DNA from: DASZJY01 sp036260255
GTDB lineage: Bacteria; Actinomycetota; Acidimicrobiia; Acidimicrobiales; AC-14
DNA length: 64,000 nt
Assembly (NCBI GenBank): GCA_036260255.1
Contig: DATAAF010000084.1
Span: forward strand, 44,461 to 108,460
Reading direction: 5' to 3'
Shown here: piece after piece, positions 41,896 through 50,473 of the stretch
Layout: each line of letters opens with the position of its first letter
Position numbering within the stretch: the stretch's first letter is position 1
Program-made: the position numbers and the translations under genes
The notes under the pieces: model-generated
Seen by the model: the letters and a program-made list of their open reading frames with translations, nothing else
Told to the model about the DNA's origin: nothing
Database searches by the model: none

Positions 41896-42956
41896 TGGGC
41901 GGGGGCAGCCTCGGGCCGGCGGCGAGGTGGCTGCTCGCGGTCGGGCTGAGCCTGAGCGCCGCGCTGGCGGGGTGCACGGACGACTCGAACGGCCAGCAGG
42001 CGGCGGAGGGGTCGGCCGGTGCCCCCGCCGGTTCCCCCGCCGGCGCCTCTGCGGGCGGCGTGTTCGCCCAGATACCGGACCTCGTCGACCGAGTCGAGCC
42101 CTCGGTCGTGGCCATCCTCACCGACGAGGGCCAGGGAAGCGGCGTGGTGTGGGACGGCGACGGGGCGGTGGTGACCAACCACCACGTGGTGACCGGCGCC
42201 AGCCAGGTCGAGGTGGCGTTCGCCGACGGCCGGCGAGTGGACGCCGAGATCGTCGCCACCGACCCCCAGACCGACCTGGCCGTCGTCCGGGCCGACCGTT
42301 CGGGGCTGCCGGCCGCATCCTTCGCCGACGCCCTCCCCCGGGTCGGCGAGCTGGCCATCGCCATCGGCAACCCCCTGGGCTTCGAGAACACGGTGACCGC
42401 CGGCATCATCTCGGGGCTGGGCCGGGCGATCCCGGGAGCCGCCCAGGAAGCCCCTGCTCTGATCGACCTCATCCAGACCGACGCGGCGATCTCGCCCGGC
42501 AATTCCGGCGGCGCCCTCGTCAACGCCGAGGGGCGGGTGGTGGGCATCAACGTCGCCTACATCCCCCCGACGGCGGGTGCCGAGAGCCTCGGCTTCGCCA
42601 TCCCCGCGCCAACCGTCCGCGACGTCGTCACCCAGCTCATCGACAACGGCCGGGTCCGTCACGCCTTCTTCGGCGTGCGCCCGGGCCGGCTCACCCCCGA
42701 GATCGCCCGGCAGCTGGACCTCGAGCAGGATCGGGGCGTCGTCGTCCTCGAGGTGACGCCCGGCTCGCCGGCGGCGTCGGCGGGCATCGAACCGGGCGAC
42801 GTCCTCCTGCGCGCCGGTGACCGGGACCTCCAGAGCGTCGAGGACTTCCTCGCCGTCGTCCGGGGCAGGGACCCGGGCGACAGCTTGGACGTGACCCTCG
42901 CCCGAGGCGGGGACGAGCAGACCGTCACCGCCCGCCTGGGCGAGCGCCGGACATAG
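41895..42956 (+). CDS. HtrA/DegP-like serine protease, lipoprotein
   Basis: Membrane-attached trypsin-like protease for envelope protein quality control, 353 residues. It has a lipoprotein signal (LSLSAALAGC), a Gly/Ala/Pro linker, then the catalytic triad His97 (VTNHHVV), Asp127 (QTDLAVV) and Ser204 (SPGNSGGAL), and one C-terminal PDZ domain (about 260-345, VVVLEVTPGSPAASAGIEPGD). It overlaps the previous gene and is followed ten bases later by a protease fusion that also has PDZ and Lon parts, so the pair may form an envelope proteolysis unit. Confidence 0.94.
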   Translation: MGGGSLGPAARWLLAVGLSLSAALAGCTDDSNGQQAAEGSAGAPAGSPAGASAGGVFAQIPDLVDRVEPSVVAILTDEGQGSGVVWDGDGAVVTNHHVVTGASQVEVAFADGRRVDAEIVATDPQTDLAVVRADRSGLPAASFADALPRVGELAIAIGNPLGFENTVTAGIISGLGRAIPGAAQEAPALIDLIQTDAAISPGNSGGALVNAEGRVVGINVAYIPPTAGAESLGFAIPAPTVRDVVTQLIDNGRVRHAFFGVRPGRLTPEIARQLDLEQDRGVVVLEVTPGSPAASAGIEPGDVLLRAGDRDLQSVEDFLAVVRGRDPGDSLDVTLARGGDEQTVTARLGERRT

Positions 42957-42966
42957 GGCCGCTCAC

Positions 42967-45093
42967 ATGATGGAGTCGACGTTCACGCTGCTCCGGGTTC
43001 GCGGCATCCCCATCGGCGTCCACTGGTCCTGGTTGTTCGTATTCGCGATCGTCGTGTGGTCCCTGGCCACCGCCCTCTTCCCCGCCACGTACCCCGACCT
43101 GGAGGGATCGACGTACGTGGTCATGGCCGTGCTGGCGGCGGCGATCTTCTTCGCCTCGGTGCTCCTGCACGAGCTCGGCCACGCCCTCCGAGGCGTCCGG
43201 GAGGGGGTCCCGATCGACGGGATCACCCTGTGGCTGCTCGGAGGGGTCGCCCGTCTCCGGGGCAACCCCCCGTCGCCGGCCGCGGAGTTCCGGGTGGCGA
43301 TCTTCGGTCCCCTGGTCACGCTCGTGCTGGCCTCCGGGTTAGGCGCCGCCGCGCTGGTCGGCGACCGCCTCGACTGGCCGGCGTCCTTCCAGGGCGTGGT
43401 CGACTACCTGGCGCGGATCAACGGGCTGCTCCTCGCCTTCAACATGGTGCCGGCCCTCCCCCTCGACGGCGGCCGGGTGCTGCGCTCGTGGCTGTGGCAC
43501 CGCCAGGAGAGCTTCACCGCCGCGACCCGGTCGGCCGCCCGCGTGGGACAGGCGTTCGGCCTCATGCTGATCGCCATCGGGCTCCTCGGGATGTTCGACG
43601 GCAGCGGCCCCGGCGGGATCTGGTTCGTCTTCCTGGGGTGGTTCCTGCTGCAGGCGGCCCAGGGGGAGCTGACGATGGCACAGGTCCGGCTGGTGCTGGC
43701 CGGGCGGAAGGTGCGCGACGTCATGACGCCCGATCCCGTCGTGGTCACCCCCGACCTCCCGGTCGCCGACCTCCTCGACCGGGCCCGCCCCGAGCGGCGG
43801 TTCTCCACCTACCCGGTCGTCGAGGACGGTCGCCCGGTGGGTCTCGTCTCGCTCCGGATGGCGGCCGCCCTTCCCCGCGCCGAGCGGGAGGCGCGCAGGG
43901 TGGGCGACGTCATGACCCCGGTCGACGAGGTCCCGACCGCCAAGCCCGACGAGGACGTGCTCGACGTCCTGCCCAAGCTCGAGGGCGACCCCAGCCGGGC
44001 CCTCGTCACCGAGGGCGACCGGGTGATCGGCGTCGTCTCTGGACGCGACGTCCTCCGAGCCGTCGAGGTGGGCTCCCTCACCACGCCGCCCGAGCGGGTC
44101 CGCCGGGCGGGGCCGTTGGTGTGGACGGTGGTCGTCCTCGTGCTCCTCGTCGCCGGCGCCGCCCTCTACCACCCGCCCTACGTGGTGATCGCACCCGGCG
44201 ACGCCACCGATGCCGCCGGCGACGTCAGGATCGAGGGGGTCCCGGTCACGCCCGTCAACGGGCGCTATCTCCTCACCAGCGTCCGGGTGAGCCAGCCCAG
44301 CGCCCTACGCGTCCTCGTCGCCAGCCTCCGCCCCGACCGCGAGGTGCTCAGGGTCTCCCAGGTCGTCCCCCGAGGAGTCGACCCGGAGCAGTACGCCGAG
44401 CGTCAACGCGACGTCTTCACCGAGAGCCAGATGCTGGCCGCGGTGGCCGCGGCGCGGTCGCAGGGCCTGCCCGTGTCGATCACCGGCACCGGCGTTCGAG
44501 TCGTGGACGTGCTGCGCGGGTCCCCGGCGGCCGACGTCCTACAGGTGGGCGACGTGATCGTGGCCGTCGACGGCCGGGAGGTCACCGACGCCGCCCGCCT
44601 GGCCCAGACCGTCTCGTCACGGCCGGCTGGGACGCCGTTCCGCCTGACCCTCGAGCGCGGCGGCGAGCGCTTGGAGCGTGAGGTGACCACCGGGCGGCTG
44701 CCACAGCTCTCCGGCGGCGTCGGGCTCGGCATCAGCATCGACACCCGGGGCCTCGACGTCAACCTTCCCTTCGAGGTGTCCTTCGCCCGGCGCCACGTCG
44801 GCGGTCCCTCCGCCGGGCTGGCCTATGCGCTGGCGATCGCCGACATGCTCTCCCGGGAGGACTACGCCCGCGGCCGGGTGATCGCCACCACCGGGACGAT
44901 CGACGCCGACGGCGAGGTCGGCCCTGTCGGCGGCGTCCCCCAGAAGGCGGTGGCGGCCGAGGATGCGGGCGCCCAGCTGTTCCTCGTGCCCGCCGACGAG
45001 GTCGACGCCGCCGAGGACGCTGGCAACGCCGACATCCGCGTGCAGGGCGTCGACACCCTGCGCCAGGCGCTCGAGGCACTCTCGGCCGCCTGA
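42967..45093 (+). CDS. Fusion of site-2 protease (M50), CBS pair, PDZ and Lon-type (S16) protease
   Basis: A 708-residue membrane protein combining two proteases. Residues 1-235 are an M50 intramembrane metalloprotease with His68-Glu69-x-x-His72 (HELGH) and NMVPALPLDGG with Asp167. Residues ~249-365 are a CBS pair (RDVMTPDPVVVTPD and VGDVMTPVDEVPT). A further transmembrane helix near 385-405 precedes an extracytoplasmic YlbL-like part: PDZ (about 495-580) and a Lon proteolytic domain with the Ser615 (GGPSAG) and Lys660 (VPQKAV) dyad. These two halves are normally separate genes. It lies directly after the HtrA gene and is likely in one operon with it. Confidence 0.92.
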   Translation: MMESTFTLLRVRGIPIGVHWSWLFVFAIVVWSLATALFPATYPDLEGSTYVVMAVLAAAIFFASVLLHELGHALRGVREGVPIDGITLWLLGGVARLRGNPPSPAAEFRVAIFGPLVTLVLASGLGAAALVGDRLDWPASFQGVVDYLARINGLLLAFNMVPALPLDGGRVLRSWLWHRQESFTAATRSAARVGQAFGLMLIAIGLLGMFDGSGPGGIWFVFLGWFLLQAAQGELTMAQVRLVLAGRKVRDVMTPDPVVVTPDLPVADLLDRARPERRFSTYPVVEDGRPVGLVSLRMAAALPRAEREARRVGDVMTPVDEVPTAKPDEDVLDVLPKLEGDPSRALVTEGDRVIGVVSGRDVLRAVEVGSLTTPPERVRRAGPLVWTVVVLVLLVAGAALYHPPYVVIAPGDATDAAGDVRIEGVPVTPVNGRYLLTSVRVSQPSALRVLVASLRPDREVLRVSQVVPRGVDPEQYAERQRDVFTESQMLAAVAAARSQGLPVSITGTGVRVVDVLRGSPAADVLQVGDVIVAVDGREVTDAARLAQTVSSRPAGTPFRLTLERGGERLEREVTTGRLPQLSGGVGLGISIDTRGLDVNLPFEVSFARRHVGGPSAGLAYALAIADMLSREDYARGRVIATTGTIDADGEVGPVGGVPQKAVAAEDAGAQLFLVPADEVDAAEDAGNADIRVQGVDTLRQALEALSAA

Positions 45094-45128
45094 CCAGCGG
45101 CCCCGCCTGACGGTTCCGACGGCAACCG

Positions 45129-46292
45129 TCAGCCGACGGAAGAGCCCGGCGCAGGCCGCCGAAGCGGATGCAGGTGGCAGGCGTCACAGCGGAGGGCCTG
45201 CGACGGCCGCCGGACGGCCCACTCGGCGGCCACAAGGAATATGGCGCCGCCGAGGTAACCCCCGAGGACATCCGAAGGCCAGTGGGCGCCGACGTAGACG
45301 CGGCTGAGCCCGACGGTGACCAGCGCGAGCCCCGCCCAACCCGCCGAGACCGCCCAGGCCCAACGGCGCCGCACGACGAGATAGATCCAGGGCGGAAGGA
45401 GCCCCCAGAACGCGGCGGCCGCCAGCACGTGGCCGCTGGGGAAGGAGCTCCCGAAGCCGCCGGCGAGCGCCGGGCGGGGGCGGTCGACGACCGCCTTGAG
45501 GAAGAGCTCGAGGGCGAGTCCGGCGGGGAAGGCCGCGATGAGCACCACGGACAGCTGGCGACACCGGGCCCATGCGATCGCCGCCATCGGGATGGTGAGA
45601 CCGGCGATCAGCCAACGCGATCCGAGCTGGCTGGCCCCCTGCATGAGCGAGTCGAATACGCCGGCGTCGACGTCCCGCACCGCCTGGCGTACGGGGAGGT
45701 CCCATACGAGCAGATTGCGGTTGGCGATGCGGGCCAGGATCCCGAGCACGCAGAACACGGCCCCCACCGCGACGGCGACGACCGGGGTGAGAACGGTCGT
45801 GGGCGCCGGCACCGGGAGCCAGGCTCTCCCTGAGAGGGCGGCCAGCGCCGCCTTTGGCGAGGGTTGGTCGGACTGGTCCCGTCCCACCCACGACCATCCC
45901 GTTCGACCCCGCCGATCGAGGAGGATCGCCGCCGGAAGGATCTCGTCCTCCACGACGAGCCCGAAGGCGGCGGCCACGCCGAGGCCGGCGTCGGAGAGGA
46001 GGGGAAAGGGAAGGTCGAGGTCCCGGGCGAGCCGCGCGGAGTCGCCCGGGGCGTCGGGCGAGATGGCCACCACCTGCACGCCCTGGGCCTGCATCGCCTG
46101 GTGCTCGCCGCGCAACTGCGCGAGCGCCTTCCGGCAGTGCGGTCACCAGTGGCCCCGGTAGAACCACAGCAGAACGGGCGCCGTGGCGAGGAGGTCTCGC
46201 AGGCAGGCCGTCTCCCCGGCCGCCGTGGGCAGGCAGAAGTCGCGAGCAGGACCTCCGGCGCGGTCGCTCGGCGGAGAACCGACATCGGTCAC
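45129..46292 (-). CDS. Peroxiredoxin-PAP2 fusion, probable selenoprotein (in-frame TGA at codon 50)
   Basis: Continuous homology runs through a TGA at 46143-46145: upstream ATAPVLLWFYRGHW, downstream PHCRKALAQLRGEHQ. The family normally has WCPxCR here, so the TGA replaces the peroxidatic Cys (U50, resolving C53). The AhpC/TSA domain covers about 1-170 (VVAISPDAP, LPFPLLSDAG). A six-helix PAP2 phosphatase follows (KAVVDRPRP, SFPSGH, SRVYVGAHWPSD). The GTG at 46292 overlaps the upstream stop (GTGA). A hairpin resembling a bacterial SECIS starts 14 nt after the TGA. The alternative is a nonsense mutation or sequencing error leaving a PAP2 protein started at 46115. Confidence 0.75.
46100..46128 (-). 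promoter_or_regulatory. Candidate bacterial SECIS hairpin
   Basis: In the mRNA, GGCGCUCGC starting 14 nt after the UGA pairs with GCGAGCACC (one mismatch). Two inner G-C pairs extend the stem towards an AGUU-containing apical loop about 26-29 nt after the UGA. A stem-loop at this distance with a G near the top of the loop is what SelB recognises in bacteria. It lies inside the coding sequence, as bSECIS elements do. Confidence 0.5.
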
Positions 46293-46834
46293 TTGGGGAA
46301 CGTCCCCAGGGGGCTGTGGTCGATGACGGCCCGTGCCCATCGGGGCGGCACGGGATGGCGGAGGGCGACCACCGCCGCGACCACGCCGAGACCGAAGAAG
46401 AACACGGACGCCGCGACCGCCACCACCTGGACCCACAGGACTCCCTCGAGATAGCCACCAGGTCGCAGGTAGTTGGCGGTCGAACCGATGGCGACGTAGA
46501 CCGAAAAGCTCACCGAGAAGAGGGACAGGTCGGCGTAGAACCGACGGCTGCGCAACCGCCGCCGCAGCGGCGGGAGGGAGGGCGGCGGCACGCCGATCGC
46601 CTCCGCCACAGGCCTGACGAGGGTCAGCGCTCGGCGCTGGAGCTCGGTGCGCCGGCGGGCTGCCCTGGTCCTCGGATCGAGGGCGCGGACAGCATCGGCC
46701 ACCAAGACGGCCAGTGAGGCCAGGATCCCCGCTCCCATGATCGACGGCACGAAGACCCTCAGGCCGGCCGGGTCCCCGAGGTCGTCCTCCACCTCGAAGG
46801 TCCACCGCAGCGCCAGCGCGCGCCACGGCGTCAC
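46289..46834 (-). CDS. Integral membrane protein, hypothetical (181 aa)
   Basis: Begins VTPWRALALRWTFEVEDDLG at GTG 46834, overlapping the stop of the PEP-synthase-like gene (GTGA). Three or four membrane helices are visible: VPSIMGAGILASLAVLVADAV, LSLFSVSFSVYVAIG and VVAVAASVFFFGLGVVAAVVA, in order, with a basic loop between the first two. Its own stop overlaps the start of the peroxiredoxin fusion. No family recognised. The coupling on both sides implies a shared role with its neighbours in the membrane. Confidence 0.75.
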   Translation of the reverse strand: MTPWRALALRWTFEVEDDLGDPAGLRVFVPSIMGAGILASLAVLVADAVRALDPRTRAARRRTELQRRALTLVRPVAEAIGVPPPSLPPLRRRLRSRRFYADLSLFSVSFSVYVAIGSTANYLRPGGYLEGVLWVQVVAVAASVFFFGLGVVAAVVALRHPVPPRWARAVIDHSPLGTFPK

Positions 46835-49806
46835 GCCGCTTCTCCCACGTGCGCCTGCTCGCAGATCTCGACCGTCCCCCGGGTCCCGTCGACGGTGATC
46901 CTCATGCCCGTCCGGATGCGGGTGGTCGCCCCCTTGGCGTTGAGGACGGCGGGCAGGCGGAACTCCCGCGCCACGATGGCGGCGTGGGACAGCGGCCCGC
47001 CCTCCTCCATCACGATCCCGGCGACAGTCAGGAAGAGCGGGGTCCAAGACGGGTCGGTCGAGCGCCCGACGAGGATCTCGCCTCCGGTGACGTCACGGGC
47101 CTCGGCCGCGTCCGCGACCACCCGAGCCCGCCCGGTGACCCGACCGGGGGAGGCCGCCCAGCCCTGGATGACGCCGGCGCCCGCGGCCATCGGCGACTCC
47201 GGCTCCGGCACCGGGAACCCCGAAAAGACCTCGGGCAGCGCCGGTGCACGTCGTGCCGCCTCCCACGCGACCCGCCGACGCTCGATGGTCTCTGGACCGG
47301 GTCCGCCCCGCCCCAGAGCGAGGTCGTCCAGCTCCTCGTCCGAGAGGAACCACTCGGCTCCCTCCCGCTCGAGGGCCCCCTCGGCGACGAGGCGGCGGCT
47401 GAGCTCGCTCACGACGCGCCGCTCCGCCCCGCCGAGCCTCAGCATGGCGGACTTCGTCGCTTCCCGTAGGCGGAGGTACGTGGCCGCGTCGGCCACCATC
47501 GCCCGCAGCAGGCGGCGGCGTACGTCGACGATCTGTCCCGTGAGGATGCGGGTGCGCCGCCACTTCCAGCTGCGGGTGAGGCGGCGGTAGAGCTCGTCGG
47601 CGAACGCCGCTCCCTCCGCCGCCGCCTGCGCCATCGTCGCCGACGGGCTCGCCTCGGGAAGCAACCCACGGCACTGGCGGAGCAGGGACCAGAACGAGCC
47701 CGGGTCCTCCTCCCAGGTCGGTCCCGAGTAGACGGCGGCGGAGCCCGCCAGGCGCAGGCCGGCGTCGACGATCTGCAGGAACGCCACACCGGTCTCGCCC
47801 AACCTCGCCAGGCGCTGCGCGGTGTGGTCGACCGGCCCCTCGTAAACGGCCCGGGTCACCTCGGGGAGCTGGCAATAGTCGCAGTGGACGTCCCAGAGGG
47901 AGAGCAGAGCGGCGCACCCACCCGCCTGCTCGCCGACCCTCCCGGCGGTCAGGCGCTGGGCGGCCAGGGGGCCATCGTCGGGGCCCAGCCACCGTTCGAG
48001 GACGACCTCCAACCCGCGGTAGTTGGCTGCGGCGGTGGCGGCAACGGCGACCTCCGTCCGAACACCGCGGCGGGCCAGCTCGCGCAGCCGGTGACGGTAG
48101 GCGACGAGCGAGGTCGTCGACGCGCCGCTCAGGTCGGGGTCCAGCCCGACGGCGAGGTCGGCCGCTTCGACGAACACCTCGGCGTCGCGGAGGAGCCTCC
48201 GTCGCAACCGCAGGGCGCGCAGGGCGGGTCGGACGCGGTGCAGGCGCTCATGGACCCGCAGCGGCGGCTCTGCCCCGCTGTCGCTGACGACCCGCCCCAG
48301 GTACTGGCGCTCCACCTCGGCCTCCGAGCCGCGCGGCATCCGGCGGGCGGCCGCCTTGAGGAGCGACAGGTTGAGGGCAGCCCGACCCCGGACGCGAACC
48401 ACCATCGGGCCATCGAGGGGGATGCTCAGCGTCTCGAAGAGGGCGGCGAAGGCGTCGTTCAGCATGGGGCCGTTGACGGTCCACAGCAGGGGCGGGAGCA
48501 CGCCGGGGAGCATCTCGCCCACGCCCGCAGAGGTGAACGTCGCGCCGGGCGTCGGCGACGCATCGAACCCGTCGCCGCCCGGTGACGGCCCTGCCGTGAC
48601 GGGACGGGCCTGGAGGATGTGGAGCCGGCCGCCGGCCAGGCTCCACTCGATGTCCTGAGCACCACCCAAGCGCGCCTCGATCTCGAGTGCTCGCCGGGCC
48701 ACCTCGGCCACGAATGGAGGCGCGTCCTCCTCGCGCACGGCCAAGTCGGACCGGCGCACGTGAAAGACCTCGGGTGTGACGAGGCCGGAGACGAGCCGCT
48801 CACCCAGTCCCTCCACCACTTCGACGCGCACAAGGCCCGGGTCGGAGCTCGTGGGGTCGACTGTGAACACGACTCCGCTCCGGTCGGCGTCGACCATGGC
48901 CTGGATGACGATCCCCATGGCCAGGTCCGAGCTGTCGAAGCCGTGGGCGTGCCGATAGGCACGAGCTCCCGGCGCCCACAGCGAGGCCCAGCACAGCCGA
49001 ATCGCCCGCTCCAGCCCGTCGGGCCCGACGCCGAGAAAGCTGTGGTACTGGCCGGCGAAGGAGGCCGAGACGAGGTCCTCGGCGACGGCCGAGGAGCGCA
49101 CCGCGACCAGCCCGCCGTTCGCCGCGTGCGCGTAGGCGTCCGCGATGGCCTGCGAGACCCCGGCCGGCAACGGTCCCCCAAGAAAGGCGCCGACGATCCC
49201 GTCGGCCCCGCCTCGGAGGGCGGTCGGCTCGGCCTTGCTCGGCAGTCCTTCGAGAAGAGGGACGAGGTCCGCTCCCTCGACGAAGGCCCGGTACGCCTCG
49301 ACTGTCAGGGCGGCCGCAGTCGGGACCGGCACGCCGTGCTCGACCAGGCGGTCGAGGGCGGCCGCCTTGCCCCCGACCACCGAGGGCATGGCGCCCCGCC
49401 CGTCGAGGGGCTGCCACAGCGCCAACCGGCGTGCACCACCACGACCACTCGGCACCGCCGCCAGCCGACGCGGGTCCCCCGTTGCGTCCTTCCCGTCCGA
49501 CGGCGCGGCGACGTTCGGAAGACTCTCCGTCCGTGCGAGACAAAGGGTCGCCCCCAGCATGCCCCCGAACCCACACCCTCCCCAGATCCCGATGAACAGC
49601 CCCATCCCGAGCGCCCCGGCTGCGCCGGCGTCAGAGCCGGACGCCATGGCGAAGGTGACGGCAACGGTGACGACGCCGAAACCGATCGCGGCCCCCCACA
49701 AGGCGGCGCGGCCGACCTGAGGCTCCCTCGCCGAAGCGGCGGAGGGGTCGCGTCGCCGCTCGGGCTGGTCACCGACGCGTGCAGGGGTGATGGTGGTCGT
49801 ATTCAC
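46831..49806 (-). CDS. PEP-synthase/rifampicin-phosphotransferase-like protein with N-terminal membrane anchor
   Basis: A 991-residue protein. Two hydrophobic helices (about 35-95, WGAAIGFGVVTVAVTFAMAS and GMGLFIGIWGGCGFGGMLGA) precede a PPDK-type ATP-grasp domain (MPSVVGGKAAALDRLVEHGV, VAVRSSAVAEDLVSASFAGQ, GGAQDIEWSLAGGRLHILQA). A long middle region follows, then a C-terminal PEP-utiliser swivel domain with the phospho-His in GGPLSHAAIVAREF (about residue 940). The layout matches Rph-like or PEP-synthase-like enzymes, but there is no PEP/pyruvate TIM barrel, so it probably phosphorylates a small molecule or lipid. A membrane anchor is unusual. GTG 49806 follows GGAGAGG. Confidence 0.85.
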   Translation of the reverse strand: MNTTTITPARVGDQPERRRDPSAASAREPQVGRAALWGAAIGFGVVTVAVTFAMASGSDAGAAGALGMGLFIGIWGGCGFGGMLGATLCLARTESLPNVAAPSDGKDATGDPRRLAAVPSGRGGARRLALWQPLDGRGAMPSVVGGKAAALDRLVEHGVPVPTAAALTVEAYRAFVEGADLVPLLEGLPSKAEPTALRGGADGIVGAFLGGPLPAGVSQAIADAYAHAANGGLVAVRSSAVAEDLVSASFAGQYHSFLGVGPDGLERAIRLCWASLWAPGARAYRHAHGFDSSDLAMGIVIQAMVDADRSGVVFTVDPTSSDPGLVRVEVVEGLGERLVSGLVTPEVFHVRRSDLAVREEDAPPFVAEVARRALEIEARLGGAQDIEWSLAGGRLHILQARPVTAGPSPGGDGFDASPTPGATFTSAGVGEMLPGVLPPLLWTVNGPMLNDAFAALFETLSIPLDGPMVVRVRGRAALNLSLLKAAARRMPRGSEAEVERQYLGRVVSDSGAEPPLRVHERLHRVRPALRALRLRRRLLRDAEVFVEAADLAVGLDPDLSGASTTSLVAYRHRLRELARRGVRTEVAVAATAAANYRGLEVVLERWLGPDDGPLAAQRLTAGRVGEQAGGCAALLSLWDVHCDYCQLPEVTRAVYEGPVDHTAQRLARLGETGVAFLQIVDAGLRLAGSAAVYSGPTWEEDPGSFWSLLRQCRGLLPEASPSATMAQAAAEGAAFADELYRRLTRSWKWRRTRILTGQIVDVRRRLLRAMVADAATYLRLREATKSAMLRLGGAERRVVSELSRRLVAEGALEREGAEWFLSDEELDDLALGRGGPGPETIERRRVAWEAARRAPALPEVFSGFPVPEPESPMAAGAGVIQGWAASPGRVTGRARVVADAAEARDVTGGEILVGRSTDPSWTPLFLTVAGIVMEEGGPLSHAAIVAREFRLPAVLNAKGATTRIRTGMRITVDGTRGTVEICEQAHVGEAA

Positions 49807-49842
49807 CGGCGTTACCCTCTCCAACGCGAGTAGTCATTAGTT

Positions 49843-49872
49843 ATATTCAGCCTCCGCAGCCCTCTATGTCAA
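49843..49872 (-). promoter_or_regulatory. Promoter of the PEP-synthase-like operon
   Basis: On the minus strand a perfect -35 (TTGACA, 49867-49872) is followed after 18 bases by the AT-rich -10 candidate GAATAT (49843-49848), about 37 bases before the GTG. It is one of few AT-rich spots nearby. Confidence 0.6.
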
Positions 49873-49904
49873 CTGTTGTTAGTGATAGAGTGAGCTAGTG
49901 CGCT

Positions 49905-50363
49905 CTACCGACGCAGGAACTCGACGAGGAACCGAACCGGGCCCATCACTTCGACGTGATGCTCGACTTCGGGTGGAATGGCCTGCGACGCCTGAGGTCT
50001 GACGACGACGGCGAGAGGGGGGTGTGCCTCCATGCGGAGGCCGAGCTCCCCCTGCTGGACCGTCAGCCGGCCCCAGACGCCGGGCGGGATGCGATGGGCC
50101 CGGCGGAGGTCCGCCGGGACGGAGAGCTCGTCCCAGACCTCGCTGGTTCGCACGACACGGAGACCTTCTGGGAGCTCGGCCCGGTCGCACAGTGGGCAGT
50201 CCAGAGGTGCACCTATGCGGGCCGTGCGTTCGGCCTCCTCGAGCACCCATGGCGCAAGGCGGAACGGAGGCGCGTGGCGGACGTGCTGGGAATGCAGGCA
50301 GGACAGCTCGGCGACCCAGTCGCCGGCGTCGTCCTGGACGAAACCCACGATCGTTCGCCTCAC
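49905..50363 (-). CDS. DUF3565 plus DUF1971 (TehB N-terminal-like) protein
   Basis: A 152-residue two-domain protein. The first half (TIVGFVQDDAGDWVAELSCLHSQHVRHAPPF in segments, ending with a CPLC pair) is DUF3565-like with possible metal-binding Cys and His. The second half (LRVVRTSEVWDELSVPADLRRAHRI, GVWGRLTVQQGEL, PPEVEHHVEVMGPVRFLVEFLRR in segments) is the cupin-like DUF1971 fold found at the N-terminus of some TehB proteins. GTG 50363 is my choice of start. Role unknown, possibly oxyanion or redox stress. Confidence 0.75.
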   Translation of the reverse strand: MRRTIVGFVQDDAGDWVAELSCLHSQHVRHAPPFRLAPWVLEEAERTARIGAPLDCPLCDRAELPEGLRVVRTSEVWDELSVPADLRRAHRIPPGVWGRLTVQQGELGLRMEAHPPLAVVVRPQASQAIPPEVEHHVEVMGPVRFLVEFLRR

Positions 50364-50473
50364 GGTGCGACCGTCGCGCGGCTGGCCGGCGACGGTGATC
50401 TCGCGATGTCCCGGGGACGACCAGGGCTCGGGGCGGCCGCGTAGGTCCGACCCCGAGCCCCTCTCGATCTCAT

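Noticed and set aside
45129..46115. Stand-alone PAP2 gene starting at the ATG at 46115
   Set aside because: Peroxiredoxin homology extends upstream through the TGA to a coupled GTG start, so a read-through selenoprotein explains the sequence better, though the shorter gene remains the fallback.
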